Assembly: GCA_963575745.1 (NCBI GenBank)
Contig: CAUYUJ010019602.1
Coordinates: 46,001 to 110,000, forward strand
DNA: 64,000 bases
Source of the DNA: Prorocentrum cordatum
Lineage: Eukaryota > Sar > Dinophyceae > Prorocentrales > Prorocentraceae
Reading direction: 5' to 3'
The notes below the pieces were generated by a model. That model worked only from the letters and a program-made list of their open reading frames with translations. It was not told where the DNA came from and made no database searches. The translations under genes and the position numbers were made by a program. Positions 41,411-52,064 of the stretch are shown here, one piece after another. How positions within the stretch are numbered: the stretch's first letter is position 1; each line of letters begins with the position of its first letter.

Positions 41411-42137
41411 TGTACCTGCAGCGGCTGTGATGGAGGTGGAGGGGGGGATTACGGATATGGAGAGGCGGCTGGAGGATCTTTGCTCGCAGGTTGCCTGTTC
41501 CATTGCCCGCTCACAGCCGATGCCCTCTGGAGAAGGAGCTGCCCACACTCTCAGAGGCGAGCCACTTGCCGTCTCAAAGGGGAGGAGGGCCTTTCGAGAC
41601 TCCCGACGTGCGCTTATGATGTACAATGTTGGCTGGGTCACGGCTCGCGACACAATAACAGAGGTTCTACGACAACACGGCAACAGGGCCTTATCTAGTT
41701 CGGGCGAGCGGCTTCGTGGAGGCCCTGTGTCTGTGGGGGGTCGGTCTTGGCAGTTCCCCTACATTCAGTTCTTTGGGGAAAAGTGGTGGGGGTCTGTACG
41801 GGGCGATTGGGTTCAGTTCTTGGAGGTATGGAAGCAACTCCTTACACAATACAACAAAACTAAGGTCTATGATTACTTTGTGGTGTCTTGGAAGGGCTCT
41901 CCTAATGGACCTCGAGGCTCCCCTGAGGCTCGAGAGAAGGCCGATGCTGAGGCGGTCGACATCGCGACCAACCCTCTGCGCCCCAAGTACGACCCCAAAG
42001 AGTCCGCCAAGCTTGCAATACGTTATGCTATGATCCAGGAACGTGCGACTGTGTGGGATATATCCTCAGAGGGTTTTGCTGCTGAGTTCAAGGGTGACTC
42101 ATTACTTATCTGCTCCTGGCTACAGGGGAAATTGTGA
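41411..42137 (+). pseudogene. LINE-3 ORF2 continuation: post-RT module and start of RNase H
   Basis: In a frame shifted from the RT: MEVEGGITDMERRLEDLCSQ, RRALMMYNVGWVTARDT (counterpart of RLAMLHGRGKWTEHRD), WQFPYIQFFGEKWWGSVRGD, then EFKGDSLLICSWLQGK with the RNase H Asp at 42096-42098. It stops at 42137, just where other copies read GEWQIRN, so a second indel lies close by. Confidence 0.75.
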
Positions 42138-42660
42138 GAATCGTGGCTACTGCAAGAGGACAGCTGCCAAGATTGATTGTACCTTTGAGCTCGCTGCGTG
42201 TTTCAATCTGAGGCCTGCTGCCTTGGGACGTGAGATATGGAGACATGAATTCAGGGAGGACAATACACGAGCGGATGAATTGACGCATGAGGCCAGATGT
42301 GGCCGCACATTCTACAGAACTCATTGTTATCTATATCCATTCGAAACTTATCTCTTACCGTTCGCTATCAGGGGAGGCTTTGATGGCGGGGTTGACCAGC
42401 AAGGATCAGGATGTGGTTTCTGGCTTCAGATCGGCTTAATCAATACTCAGTGCAATCCCAGTGAGATAGGCATCGCTTCCGCGAGAACCGTGGGCCCCTT
42501 CCCTGCTGGGCATGAGTTTGCTGTTTCTAGTGCCGTGCCCCTCGTTTGGAGGGATGTGGCCGAGGCCGCGTGGCTCCTCGAAGGAGCTACAGTCACAGAA
42601 TGTGAATTGTCGGCAGCCGAAGCGCTGCTCAGCGCTGCCCGTGTGCTTCTGCGGGACCGG
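42126..42660 (+). pseudogene. LINE-3 permuted RNase H-like domain
   Basis: In a third frame: IWRHEFREDNTRADELTHEA, IRGGFDGGVDQQGSGCGFWL, then after a long loop ATVTECELSAAEALLSAARV. With GDS at 42093 this gives the permuted order Asp, Asp, Asp, Glu. Confidence 0.75.
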
Positions 42661-42711
42661 TCCTCGCCCAGCTGCACTCAGCTGGGAACGCGAGTCCAAA
42701 CAAACAAACAA

Positions 42712-42745
42712 AACCAGGTTGACGGTTTACCGCCGGTTTTCCAGT
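42712..42745 (+). repeat. Right hairpin arm and 3' end of the C1 element split by LINE-3
   Basis: ACCAGGTTGACGGTTTACC, GCCGGTTTTCCAGT. It completes the C1 copy opened at 36385. Confidence 0.85.
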
Positions 42746-42790
42746 AACTCGTAGAGCTTCCCTAAGCTAGTTGCTGGAAGCTTAAGAGTA
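42746..42790 (+). repeat. Mini element
   Basis: AACTCGTAGAGCTTCCC ... TGGAAGCTTAAGAGT, an imperfect palindrome of about 45 bp. Confidence 0.8.
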
Positions 42791-43190
42791 ATACCTCGTA
42801 GAGCTCTTCGGCATCGATGAGCTAGAGGAATTCCGGCGCGGGGTGGAGCTAGTTGGCCGACCCGGCCAGAAAGGACAAAGTGATAACTTTTGGGTGGTTT
42901 TGCGAAAAATTGAAGGATATTTGACAATTCATTTTGAGAAAGCAGATTTTTCGCACCTGTGAGCGATTATGAGGACCTCTCCGTCTCAATATGAGCTCTG
43001 TAGGCGCACTTTTACTATCAAAACACTTGGGGGAACCAACTTCTTGTCGACATGAAAAAAATCAAGGTTCAGTTTTTTTAGAAATTCCTCCAGATACTCT
43101 CTCTTTCGACTCTGAGCACTTTCACGCATGAAAGGAGCTCTGCGGGGTTCCCGGCGGTGACCAGGTTGACGGTTCACCGCCGGCGCCAGT
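42791..43190 (+). repeat. C2 element, complete
   Basis: ACCTCGTAGAGCTCTTCGGC, leader, C2 core (GCGATTATGAGGACCTCTCC, CTTGTCGACATGAAAAAAAT), GGAGCTCTGCGGGG and hairpin, ending CGCCAGT. Confidence 0.88.
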
Positions 43191-43264
43191 TCCGGCGCGC
43201 TGGAGAGCTAGTTGGCAAGAAAAATCTCGACGGACCTTTTGGTGACTTTTGGTCGGTTGAAAAT
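43191..43264 (+). repeat. L element 19, 5' part
   Basis: TCCGGCGCGCTGGAGAGC to GGTCGGTTGAAAAT. It is cut by L element 18, and the continuation TTTGTTCTCG is at 44554. Confidence 0.85.
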
Positions 43265-43420
43265 AACTCGTAGAGCTTCCCTTAGCTAGTTGCTGGAAGC
43301 TTAAGAGTAATTCCGGCGCGCTGGAGAGCTAGTTGGCAAGAAAAATCTCGACGAACCTTTTGCTGACTTTTGGTCGCTTGAAAATTTTGTTCTCGAAATT
43401 CAACAATTCGTTTGAGCTCT

Positions 43421-43422
<2 letters not shown>

Positions 43423-43476
<54 letters not shown>
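43423..43476. repeat. Poly-T homopolymer, 54 bp
   Basis: It expands the short T-run that follows AGCTCTAGTA in other L heads. Confidence 0.95.
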
Positions 43477-43478
<2 letters not shown>

Positions 43479-44441
43479 TTTTATGACCATATTCGATCTC
43501 ATTCCTGTTCGCCTTCTCAATCTCAGCTCGATCGGGTATATATTTCTGCAAAAAAGCGTTGCGGCGGGATCGGCTGTTTCGAGTCATCTTGATACGCGTT
43601 CTCGTATTTTGTACTTGAGCTGTAGGGCAGCTACAGAGCTCATCTTCACAGAAATCGATTGCGAATCATCAGGCGCGTTCGTCTGTTCCATCTAGAGGTC
43701 TGAACTCGTCTGCTGCCCGAGCTAGGTTTGCGAAACTATTCATATCGTTCGAGTCATCTTGAGAGGTGCTCTCAGTTTTCTGCACAGAACTCGGGCTGTA
43801 GGGGGGCTACAGGGCTCGTACTCGCAGGAATTGATTCCGAGACATCAGGCGCGTGCGCCTGCCAAGTCCCGAGCTCAGACCTCGGTGTGCTGCCCGAGCT
43901 AGGTCCGCAAAACTATTTGTATTTTTCGAGTCACCTTGAGAGGTGCTGTCCGTTTTCTGCATTGAACTCGAGCTGTAAGGGGGATGCAGGCTGATAGTCA
44001 CAGAAATCGACCCGGAGACATCATTCGCGTCCGCCTGTCGCATTCCGAGCTCTGAACTCGGTCTGCTGCCCGAGCTGTGTCCGCGAAACTATTCGTATTG
44101 TTCGAGTCATCTTCAGAGGTAGTGTCGGTTTTCTGCACTTAACTCGGCCTATAAGGGCGGCTGCAGGCTGGTAATCACAGAAATCGATTCGGAGACATCA
44201 GGCGCGTCCGCCTGTTGCATTCAGAGGTCTGAACTCGGTCTGATCTTCGCGAAACTATTTGTATTGTTCGAGTGATCTTGAGAGGTGCTGTCGAATTGTG
44301 CACGTAACTCGGGCTGTAGGAGAGCTACGGAGCTCGTGCGCACAGAAAGCGATCCAGAAGCATGAGGGGCGTTCGGCTGTTGCATCGAGAGGTCTGAAAT
44401 CGCTTGGGCTGGAAAAAGTATTCGTTCTCTGCACTTTTTTC

Positions 44442-44444
<3 letters not shown>

Positions 44445-44488
<44 letters not shown>
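44445..44488. repeat. (AT)22 microsatellite
   Basis: Replaces the short ATTATATAT sequence that precedes the 3' inverted repeat in other L copies. Confidence 0.95.
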
Positions 44489-44490
<2 letters not shown>

Positions 44491-44553
44491 TCAGGAAACT
44501 CTACGAGTCCCCCGGCGGTAAGGAAGGTTGACGGTTTACCGCCGGCGCCCAGT

Positions 44554-45641
44554 TTTGTTCTCGAAATTCAACAATTCGTTTGAGCTCGAGTATTTTTTTG
44601 ACCATATTCGATCTTATTCCCGCTCGCCTTCTTAATCTCAGCTCGATCGGGTATATATTTCTGCAAAAAGCATCGCGGCGGGATCGGCTGCTTCGAGTCA
44701 TCTTGATACGCGTTGGCGGTATGTTGTACTTAACTCGAGCTGTAGGGCAGCTACAGAGCTCATTCTCACAGAAATCGATTGCGAATCATCCGGCGCGTTC
44801 GTCTGTTCCATCTAGAGGTCTGAACTCGGTCTGCTGCCCGAGCTAGCTTCGCGAAGGTATTCGTGTTGTTGGAGTCATCTTGAGAGGTGCTGACAGTTTT
44901 CTGCACTTAACTCGGGCTGTAGGGGGCTACAGGGCTCGTACCCACAGGAATCGATTCGGAGACATCAGGCGCGTCCGCCTGCCGAATCTAGAGCTCGGAA
45001 CTCGGTGTGCTGCCCGAGCTAGGTTCGCAAACCTATTCGTATTCGTCCAGTCATATTGAGAGGTGCTGTGTGTTTTCTGCACTTAACTCGAGCGGTAAGG
45101 GGGCTGCAGGGCTGGTAATCACTGGAATCGATTCAGAGACATTAGTCGCGTCCACCTGTCGCATTCAGATCCCTGAACTCGGCCTGCTGCCCGAGCTAGG
45201 TCCGCGAAGCTATTCATATTGTTCGAGTCATCTTCAGAGGTGCTGTCGCTTTTCTGCACTTAACTCGGGCTGTAAGGGGGCTGCAGGGCTGGTAATCACA
45301 GGAATCGATTCGGAGACATCAGGCGCGTCCGCCTGTTGCATTCAGATGTCTGAACTCGGTCTGATACTCGAGCTAGATTCGCGAAACTATTTGTATTTTT
45401 CGAGTGATCTTGAGAGGTGCTGTCGATTTTCGCACGTAGCTCGGAGCTACGGAGCTCGTGCGCACAGAAAACGATCCAGAAGCATGAGGGGCGTTTGACT
45501 GTTGCATCGAGAGGTCTGAAATCGCTTGGGCTGGAACAACTATTCGTTCTCTGCAATTTTTTCCGACATTATATATGCTCAGGAAGCTCTACGAGTCCCC
45601 CGGCGGTAAGGAAGGTTGACGGTTTACCGCCGGCGCCCAGT
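44554..45641 (+). repeat. L element 19, 3' part
   Basis: Resumes TTTGTTCTCG. About five monomers, 3' GGAAGCTCTACGAGT and hairpin, ending CGCCCAGT. Confidence 0.87.
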
Positions 45642-46747
45642 GGTCGGTTGAAAATTTTGTTCTCGAAATTCAACAATTCGTTCGAGCTCTAGTATTCGTT
45701 CCCATGATATTCGATCTTATTCCCGCTCGCCATCCTGATCTCAGCTCGATCGGGTACCTTTTACTGCCAAAAAGCAGGCAGGCGGGATCGGTCGTTTCAA
45801 GTCATCTTGACACGCGATGACGGTTTTCTGAAGCTAACTCGAGCTTCAGGACAGCTACAGAGCTGGTAAGCACAGCTAATCGATTCTGAATGATCAGGCG
45901 CGTTCGCCTGTTGAATCTAGAGGTCTGAACTCGGTCTACTAGCCGAGCTAGGTCCGCAAACCTATTCGTATTATTCGGGTCATCTTGACAGACGCTCTCG
46001 GTTTTCTGTACTTAACTCGAGCTATAGGACAGCTACAGAGGTGATACTTACAGAAATCGATTCAGAATCATCAGTCGCATTTGTCTGTTGAATCCAGAGC
46101 TCTGAACTCGGTCTGCTGCTCGATCTAGAATCGCGAAACTATTCGTATTGTTGGAGTCATCGTAAGAAGTGCTCTCGGTTTTCTGCACTCAACTCGGGCT
46201 GGGGGGGGGGGGGGCTACAGTGCTGGTGGTCACAGGAACAGATTTGGATATCAGGCGCGTCCGCCTGTCGAATCCAGAGCTCGGAACTCGGTGTGCTGGC
46301 CGAACTAGTCCGCGAAACTATTGTATTGTTCGAGTCATCATGAGAGGTGCTGTCGATTTACGCAGGTAACTCGGGCTGTAGGGGGGCTGCAGGGCTGGTA
46401 ATCACAGGAGCCGATTCGCAGACATCAGACGCGTCCGCCTGTCGCATTCAGAGGTCTGAACTCGGTCTGATACTCGAGCTGGGTTGCCAAACTATTCGTT
46501 TTGTTAGAGTCATCCTGAGAGGTGCTATCGATTTACGCACGTAACTCGGGCTGTAGGAGAGCTACAGAGCTCGTAAAGAAGACAATCCAGAAGCATCGGG
46601 GGCGTTCGGCTGTTGCATCGAGAGGTCTGAAATCGCTTGGGCTGAAAATTATTCGTTCTCTGCATTGTTCCTTATTATATATTCTCAGGAAGCTCTACGA
46701 GTCCCCCGGCGGTAAGAAAGGTTGACGGTTTACCGCCGGCGCCCAGT
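45642..46747 (+). repeat. L element 20
   Basis: Enters the L head at GGTCGGTTGAAAATTTTG. About five monomers with a G14 run at 46201-46214. 3' GGAAGCTCTACGAGT and complete hairpin. Confidence 0.87.
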
Positions 46748-47137
46748 TTGGAAGATAATCAACCATTCATGTAGAGCTCTTCGGCAAAGAGCTAAGAGGA
46801 ATTCGGCGCAGGGTGGAGCTAGTTGGCCGGCCCGACGAAAAGAGAGAATGTGGTAACGTGGGGTCGGTGTTTTTCACTTTATGCAAAATTTTGAAGTTCG
46901 TTTTTAGAAGTCAGATTCTTATTCCCTGTAGTAAAGTATGGCGCACCTGCTGGTAAATTTCCCATGGCTCTAGGTCCAGTATTACTATTCAAACACTTGG
47001 AGGAACCTACTGTATGAAAACCGAAAAATCGTCATTTTTCGAATTTTTCGGCTCTTGCTTCAGACGCTTCCTTCACGTGTTCGGAGGAGCGCTGTGTAAG
47101 AAGAGCTCTACGAGGTGCCCGGCGGTAACTTGGTTGA
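46748..47137 (+). repeat. C1-like element, 5' part up to LINE-4
   Basis: TTGGAAGATAATCAACCATTC, a degraded C leader, C1-like core (GTAAAGTATGGCGCACCTGC), AGAGCTCTACGAGG and left arm TGCCCGGCGGT. The TSD AACTTGGTTGA is at 47127-47137. A slightly different C1 subfamily. Confidence 0.8.
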
Positions 47138-47183
47138 TTTGTTTTGCTGGGTGCTTCCGAGGCAGTCTCTGCAATCTTTCGTT

Positions 47184-48179
47184 ATGCCACACGTACGGAG
47201 TGCAAGTGCTCGCATTCTGCGTCGGGCGCTGGCTGTTCAAAACGGATACTGTGTGCATTTACCTATTCGTTTGCCTCTGTATGGTTTGGTGCCACCCACG
47301 TGTCTCCCACCACCAGGGCTAGAGCGGGCGACTGCCGATTTGGTTCTAGATTATCTCATGTTGCGCGATCCACCTGTTGTTAAACGCAGTTTGGAGGAGG
47401 AGGAGGAGGCTGACATTAAGACTGTTTCGGAGAATCTTTCTTGCCGTATGCAGGCTTCTGAATCGCTGGTTTATGTAGATATTGGAGTGCAGGCTTCTGA
47501 ATCGCTGGTTGATGCTGGAGTGCAGACGGTTGATGTTGCGGACTTTCATTGTGAAGTCGGCTGTCAGACAGATAGTGTCGTTGGGATGGAGGGAGGAGCT
47601 TCAGGAGTTCTTCTTGGGAAAGTGACTGTGGCGGCGGAGGAGGAGCTGGAGGCACCCTCGAGTGCGGAGTCTTCTCCGAACGTGCAGTATGATTCTGATA
47701 GCCGCGCCTTGTCAGGAGCGTCCCAGGGGTGTCTGAATCGCCCCGTCACGCTCAATGAGGTATCGAAGGAGTCGCGCCAGAGGACTCGAGGGAGAGATCG
47801 TGACAAGGTCAAGGGGACATCGACGTGCTCTCAGGCCACCATTGCCGATGTCAAAGCGTGGATTGACGCTGTTGCCAGCATCAACGAGTTGAATGCGATC
47901 CAGTATTTAAAGAACGGAATGGATTTGTTTGATAAGCTGGTGACAGAACGTGGGTTCCCTACAAAGAAGGCCCAAAAAGATTATGCTCGGAAGCTGTATG
48001 AGATGCTCCAGAATGTGCAAGCGACGCTGGAGGATCTTCTAGGATTCTTCGAGGTGCACAGGTTCTTGACAGGACAAATGAACCGCGCCGAGATGGCCAA
48101 GTTTCTTGAGGTTTCCAAATGCAGCGATTACCGAATAATATTCTTCGGACGCCCGAGGAGTTTCGACAAGTTGGGATGA
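47184..48179 (+). CDS. LINE-4 ORF of unknown function
   Basis: 331 residues from the ATG at 47184, the first in the long open frame. I do not recognise the family. Visible features: a basic N-terminus (MPHVRSASARILRRALAV), an acidic run (SLEEEEEAD), two copies of QASESLV separated by YVDIG (about residues 87-105), a Ser/Glu-rich middle, a basic patch (RQRTRGRDRDKVKG) and a helical C-terminal half (KAWIDAVASINELNA, YARKLYEMLQNVQATLEDLL). It lacks the VELxGW and EAPPWK blocks of the LINE ORF1 proteins here. Its position suggests an ORF1/gag-like, perhaps RNA-binding, role; this is inference. Ends TGA 48177-48179. Confidence 0.6.
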   Translation: MPHVRSASARILRRALAVQNGYCVHLPIRLPLYGLVPPTCLPPPGLERATADLVLDYLMLRDPPVVKRSLEEEEEADIKTVSENLSCRMQASESLVYVDIGVQASESLVDAGVQTVDVADFHCEVGCQTDSVVGMEGGASGVLLGKVTVAAEEELEAPSSAESSPNVQYDSDSRALSGASQGCLNRPVTLNEVSKESRQRTRGRDRDKVKGTSTCSQATIADVKAWIDAVASINELNAIQYLKNGMDLFDKLVTERGFPTKKAQKDYARKLYEMLQNVQATLEDLLGFFEVHRFLTGQMNRAEMAKFLEVSKCSDYRIIFFGRPRSFDKLG

Positions 48180-48603
48180 AGCTATTCGTGCGCACTTGTA
48201 TGCTACTTTCGGTTTAGAACAGCGAAGGCTGTAATGCTTGTATGTCACCTGTTCTTGTCTTCCTCACTTTATCTCTCTGTTTGACCTCTCGCAGGAGCCA
48301 TGATGGCTCTACGGCCCGCTGTGGGCCCCACTAAGCGCCTCAGGTGTGTAAAGGGCAGGAGCCCCTCATATTCTTCAGGTGACGTTCTTCCACGGGTTGT
48401 TTCCCCGTCTAATTCGTTGATTACTTCACATGTGACGTCGAGCATACGCCTCTTGTCATACGGCGGGTTGAACATGCGTATTTCGGACTGGTTTGTTGTG
48501 AATAAGAGTTTGTGCTCACTCACGCCTTGCCTGTTTGGATACGTCCGCTCCTTGCTCCGACTAGGCTGGAAAGCCTGCACAGTCGACCGCAAAGTCCGCA
48601 AAA
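48180..48603 (+). other. LINE-4 3' region
   Basis: 424 bp after the ORF. A frame of about 105 codons (48300-48614) runs through it and into the target hairpin, so I do not call it a gene. It ends in two CGCAAA-like units. Confidence 0.5.
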
Positions 48604-48636
48604 AACTTGGTTGACGGTTTGCCGCCGGTTCCCAAT
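48604..48636 (+). repeat. Right TSD copy and hairpin end after LINE-4
   Basis: AACTTGGTTGA, CGGTTTGCCGCCGG, TTCCCAAT, closing the element opened at 46748. Confidence 0.85.
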
Positions 48637-48917
48637 TTGGAAGATAATCAACCATTCATTTTGAGAAACCAGATTTTTCGCACCTGTGGACGACTATGAG
48701 CGCCTCTGCGTCTTAATATGAGCTTTCTAGGCGCACTTTTACTATCAGAACACTTGGGGGAACCAACTTCATGTCGACATCAAAATCATCAATTTTGATT
48801 TCTCCGAGAAATGAGATCAGAAGCTCCATCTCTCGATTCTGAGCACTCTTACGCGTGGAAGGAGCTCTACGAGGTTCCCGGCAGTGACCGGGTTGACGGT
48901 TTACCGCCGGCGCCAGT
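48637..48917 (+). repeat. C2 element, 5'-truncated
   Basis: Starts TTGGAAGATAATCAACCATTC. C2 core (ACGACTATGAGCGCCTCTGC, CATGTCGACATCAAAATCAT), GGAGCTCTACGAGG and hairpin. Confidence 0.83.
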
Positions 48918-49059
48918 TTGAAAGATATTTGATAATTCATTTTGAGAAAGCAGATTTTGCACCTGTAGTGGGTTATGCCGCGTCTGCCAGTAAAATTTTC
49001 AGGTTCGAAAACATTTGGAGGAACCGACGTTGGATAAAAACAGAAAAACATGATTTTTC

Positions 49060-49098
<39 letters not shown>

Positions 49099-49144
49099 CG
49101 CTCCAGAAGCTTTCTCCATCTGTTCCGACGATCGCCGTGCAAGA
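48918..49144 (+). repeat. C1 element fragment with T38 run
   Basis: C1 core from TTGAAAGATATTTGATAATTC to CGATCGCCGTGCAAG, with a poly-T at 49061-49098. It breaks off 3 bp before the expected AAAGAGCTCTACG and is fused to an L monomer (ATTTTCTGTACTTAACTCGG), a recombination joint. Confidence 0.75.
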
Positions 49145-49865
49145 TTTTCTGTACTTAACTCGGGCCATATGACAGCTGCAGAGCTTATACTCACAGAAAC
49201 CGATTCAAAATCGTCGCGTTTGTCTGTTCAATCCAGAACTCTGAACTCGGTCTGCTGCCCGATCTAGAATCCCGAAGCTATTCGTGTTCTTCGAGTCGTC
49301 TTGAGAGGTGCTGTCGGTTTTCTGTTCTAAACTCGGGCTGTAGGGGGGCTACAGTGCTGGCAGTCACAGGAATCGATTTGGAGTGTCTGCCTGTCGAATC
49401 CAGAGCTCGGAACTCGGTCTGCTGCCCCAGCTAGGTCCGCGAAGCTTTTTTTTTCGAGTCACCCTGAGAGGTGCTGTCTGTTTTCTGCACCTAACTCGGG
49501 CTGCAGGGGGGCTGCAGGGCTGGTAATCGCGAATCGATTCGGAGACATCAGACGCGTCCGCCTGTCGCATTGAGAGGTCTGAATTCGGTCTGATACTCGA
49601 GCTCCGTTTGCCAAACTATTCGCATTGTTCGAGTCATCTTGAGAGGTGCTGTCGATTTACGCACGTAACTTGGGCTGTGGGAGAGCTACAGAGCTCGTAC
49701 AGAAGAGAATCCAGAAGCATCAGGGGCGTTCGGCTGTTGCATCGAGCGGTCTGAAATCCCTGGGGCTGAAAAAGAATTCTCAATTTTCGACATTATACAT
49801 TGTCAGGAAGCTCTACGAGTCCCCCGGCGGTAAGAAAGGTTGACGGTTTACCGCCGGCGCCCAGT
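49145..49865 (+). repeat. L element 21, 5'-truncated
   Basis: About four monomers, 3' GGAAGCTCTACGAGT and complete hairpin with loop GAAAGGTTGACGG. Confidence 0.85.
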
Positions 49866-50001
49866 TGGTCGACCCGGCCAGAAAAGAAGATGTGTTAACT
49901 TTGGGTCGGTTTTGCTAAGATTTGAAAGATATTGACAATTCATTTTGAGAAAGCATATTTTTCGCACCTGTGGACGACTATGAGGGCCTCTGCATCTTTA
50001 T
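49866..50001 (+). repeat. C2 fragment, left of a nested C2
   Basis: GGTCGACCCGGCCAG to GGGCCTCTGCATCTTTA, where the next C2 begins after a T. Confidence 0.75.
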
Positions 50002-50402
50002 ACCTCGTAGAGCTCTTCGGCATCGATGAGCTAGAGGAATTCCGGCGCGGGGTGGAGCTGGTTGGTCGACCCGGCCAGAAAAGAAGATGTCATAACTTTG
50101 GGTCCGTTTTGCTAAGATTTGAAAGATATTTGACAATTCATTTTAAGGAAGCAGATTTTTCGCACCTGTAAACGACTGTACGGGCCTCTCCGTCTTAATA
50201 TGAGCTCTGTAGGCGCACTTCCACTATCAAAACACTTGGCGGTACCAACTTTGTGTCGACATGAAAAAAATAAATGTTCAATTTTGTCGAGAAATGCCTC
50301 CTGAAGCTCTCTCTTCTTCGGCTCTGAGCACTCTCACGCATTGAAGGAGCTCTACGAGGTTCCCGGCGGTGACCAGGTTGACGGTTCACCGCCGGCGCCA
50401 GT
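50002..50402 (+). repeat. C2 element, complete
   Basis: ACCTCGTAGAGCTCTTCGGC, leader, C2 core (ACGACTGTACGGGCCTCTCC, TTGTGTCGACATGAAAAAAA), GGAGCTCTACGAGG and hairpin. Confidence 0.88.
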
Positions 50403-51570
50403 TCCAGGGCGCCGAAGAGCTAGTTGGCAAGAAAAATCTCGACGGACGTTTTGGTGACTTTGAGTCGGATGAAAATTTTGTTCTCGAAATTCAACCATTC
50501 GTTAGAGCTCTAGTATTTTTTCCCGTGATATTCGATCTCATTCCCGCTCGCCATCTTGATCTCAGCTCGATCGGGTATTTTTTACTGCCAAAGAGCACGC
50601 GGGCGGGATCGGCCGTTTCGAGTCATCGTGATACGCGCTGTCAGTTTATTGGACTTAATTCTAGATATAGGACAGCTACAGAGCTGGTAAGCACACCTCA
50701 TCGATTCAGAATGATCAGGCGCGTTCGTCTGTTGCATCCAGAGGTCTGAACTCGGTCTGCTAGCCGAGCTAGGTCCGCAAACCTATTCGCATTGTCGAGT
50801 CATCTTGACAGGCGCTCTCGGTTTTCTGTACGAAACTCGAGCTATAGGACAGCTACAGAGCTGATACGTACAGAAACTGATTCAGAATAATCAGTCGCGT
50901 TTGTCTGTTGAATCCAGAGCTCTGAACTCGGTCTGCTGCCCGATCTAGAATTGCGAAACTTATCGTATTGTTCGAGTCATCTTGAGAGGTGCTGTCGGTT
51001 TTCTGCACTTAACTCGGGCTGTAGGGGGGCTACAGTGCAGGTGCTCACAGGAATCGATTTGAAGACATCAGGCGCGTCCGCCTGTCGAATCCAGATCTCG
51101 GAACCCGGTCTGCTGCCCGAACTCGGTCGCGAAACCATTCGTATTGTTCGAGTCACCCTGAGAGGTGCTCTCGGTTTTCTGCACTTTAACTCGGGCTGCA
51201 GGGGGGCTGCAGGGCTGGTAATCACAGGAATCGATTCGGAGAGATCCGACGCGCCCGCCTGTCGCATTCAGAGGTCTGAACTCGGTCTGATACTCGAGCT
51301 GGGTTTGCCAAACTATTTGTTTTGTTCGAGTCATCTTGGGAGGTGCTATCGATTTACGCACGTAACTCGGGCTGTAGGAGAGCAACAGAGCACGTACAGA
51401 AGACAATCTAGAAGCATCGGGGGCGTTCGGCTGTTGCATCGAGAGGTGTGAAGTCGCTTGGGCAGAAAACCAGTCTTTCTCTGAATTTTTTTCGACATTA
51501 TATATTCTCAGGAAGCTCTACGAGTCCCCCGGCGGTAAGAAAGGTTGACGGTTTACCGCCGGCGCCCAGT
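50403..51570 (+). repeat. L element 22
   Basis: TCCAGGGCGCCGAAGAGC, L head and about five monomers. 3' GGAAGCTCTACGAGT and complete hairpin, ending CGCCCAGT. Confidence 0.87.
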
Positions 51571-51635
51571 TCCTGGATCGTGAGTTTACCTGGTGTGGTG
51601 GAGGGGGGGGGGGCTAGGACTAAACATGTCATTGG

Positions 51636-51661
51636 TTATGTTGCGTGTCCTGTGGCTTGGG
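51636..51661 (+). repeat. Left copy of a 26 bp duplication around the nested C element
   Basis: Identical to 52064-52089. The first 20 bases read TTATGTTGCGTGTCCTGTGG. Only one copy is needed to keep the EEP reading frame. Confidence 0.9.
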
Positions 51662-52064
51662 AGAGGTACCTCGTAGAGCTCTTCGGCATCGATGAGCTAG
51701 AGGAATTCCGGCGGGGGGTGGAGCTAGTTGGTCGACCCGACCAAAAGAGACAATGTGGCAACTTTGGGTCGGTTTTGCAAGAATTTGAAAGATATTTGAC
51801 CATTCATTGTGAGAAAGCAGATTTTTACGCCGAGCATTGGAATATGAAGTTTGTTCCCAGAGCAGCTCAGCTCTCTAGGGTCAGTTTTACTATCGGAAAA
51901 TTAGGAGGAACCGACATGAAGTTGACAACCGAAAATGAAAATTCTACATTTTTCTAGAAATGCTCCAATGAGCTCTCTGGTTTAAATCTAAGCTCTTACG
52001 CGTGCAAAGAGCTCTACGAGGTCCCCGGCGGTGACCAGGTTGACGGTTCACCGCCGGCGCCAGT
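51662..52064 (+). repeat. C-type element nested in LINE-5
   Basis: ACCTCGTAGAGCTCTTCGGC at 51668, leader, a mixed core (TTACGCCGAGCATTGGAATA, GAACCGACATGAAGTTGACA), AGAGCTCTACGAGG and hairpin GGCGGTGACCAGG...TTCACCGCCGG, ending CGCCAGT. The flanks are a 26 bp direct repeat, unlike the other nested copies. Confidence 0.85.

Larger units (their letters stand above)
36682..42711 (+). mobile_element. LINE-3, nearly full-length LINE of a second family
   Basis: A 6.0 kb element in a C1 hairpin with the same modules as LINE-A but clearly diverged at the protein level. 5' leader with a CAGGCCGCCTG palindrome, ORF1 (frameshifted near 37590), TGA-separated ORF2 in the same frame, EEP, RT, post-RT module and permuted RNase H, and a tail of CAAA repeats. 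ORF2 has frameshifts at a G10 run (41400-41409) and near 42126-42137, so the copy is probably dead. Confidence 0.9.
43265..44553 (+). repeat. L element 18 nested in L element 19
   Basis: AACTCGTAGAGCTTCCC to CGCCCAGT. The flanks GGTTGAAAA and TTTTGTTCTCG rejoin to the normal L head with no duplication. Contains T54 and (AT)22 expansions, about five monomers, 3' GGAAACTCTACGAGT and a hairpin with loop GGAAGGTTGACGG. Confidence 0.9.
47138..48603 (+). mobile_element. LINE-4, a 1.47 kb retroelement with one ORF and no RT
   Basis: Flanked by a perfect 11 bp TSD AACTTGGTTGA (47127-47137 and 48604-48614) in a hairpin loop, with a tail CGACCGCAAAGTCCGCAAAA like LINE-A. It encodes one ~330-residue ORF and no EEP or RT. 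Either a non-autonomous element using LINE-A-type machinery in trans, or an internally deleted LINE keeping ORF1 and the 3' end. Confidence 0.85.

Noticed and set aside
47115-47183. Upstream extension of the LINE-4 ORF from GTG at 47115
   Set aside because: Those codons are the target hairpin and TSD and lie outside the element. The first ATG in the element is at 47184.
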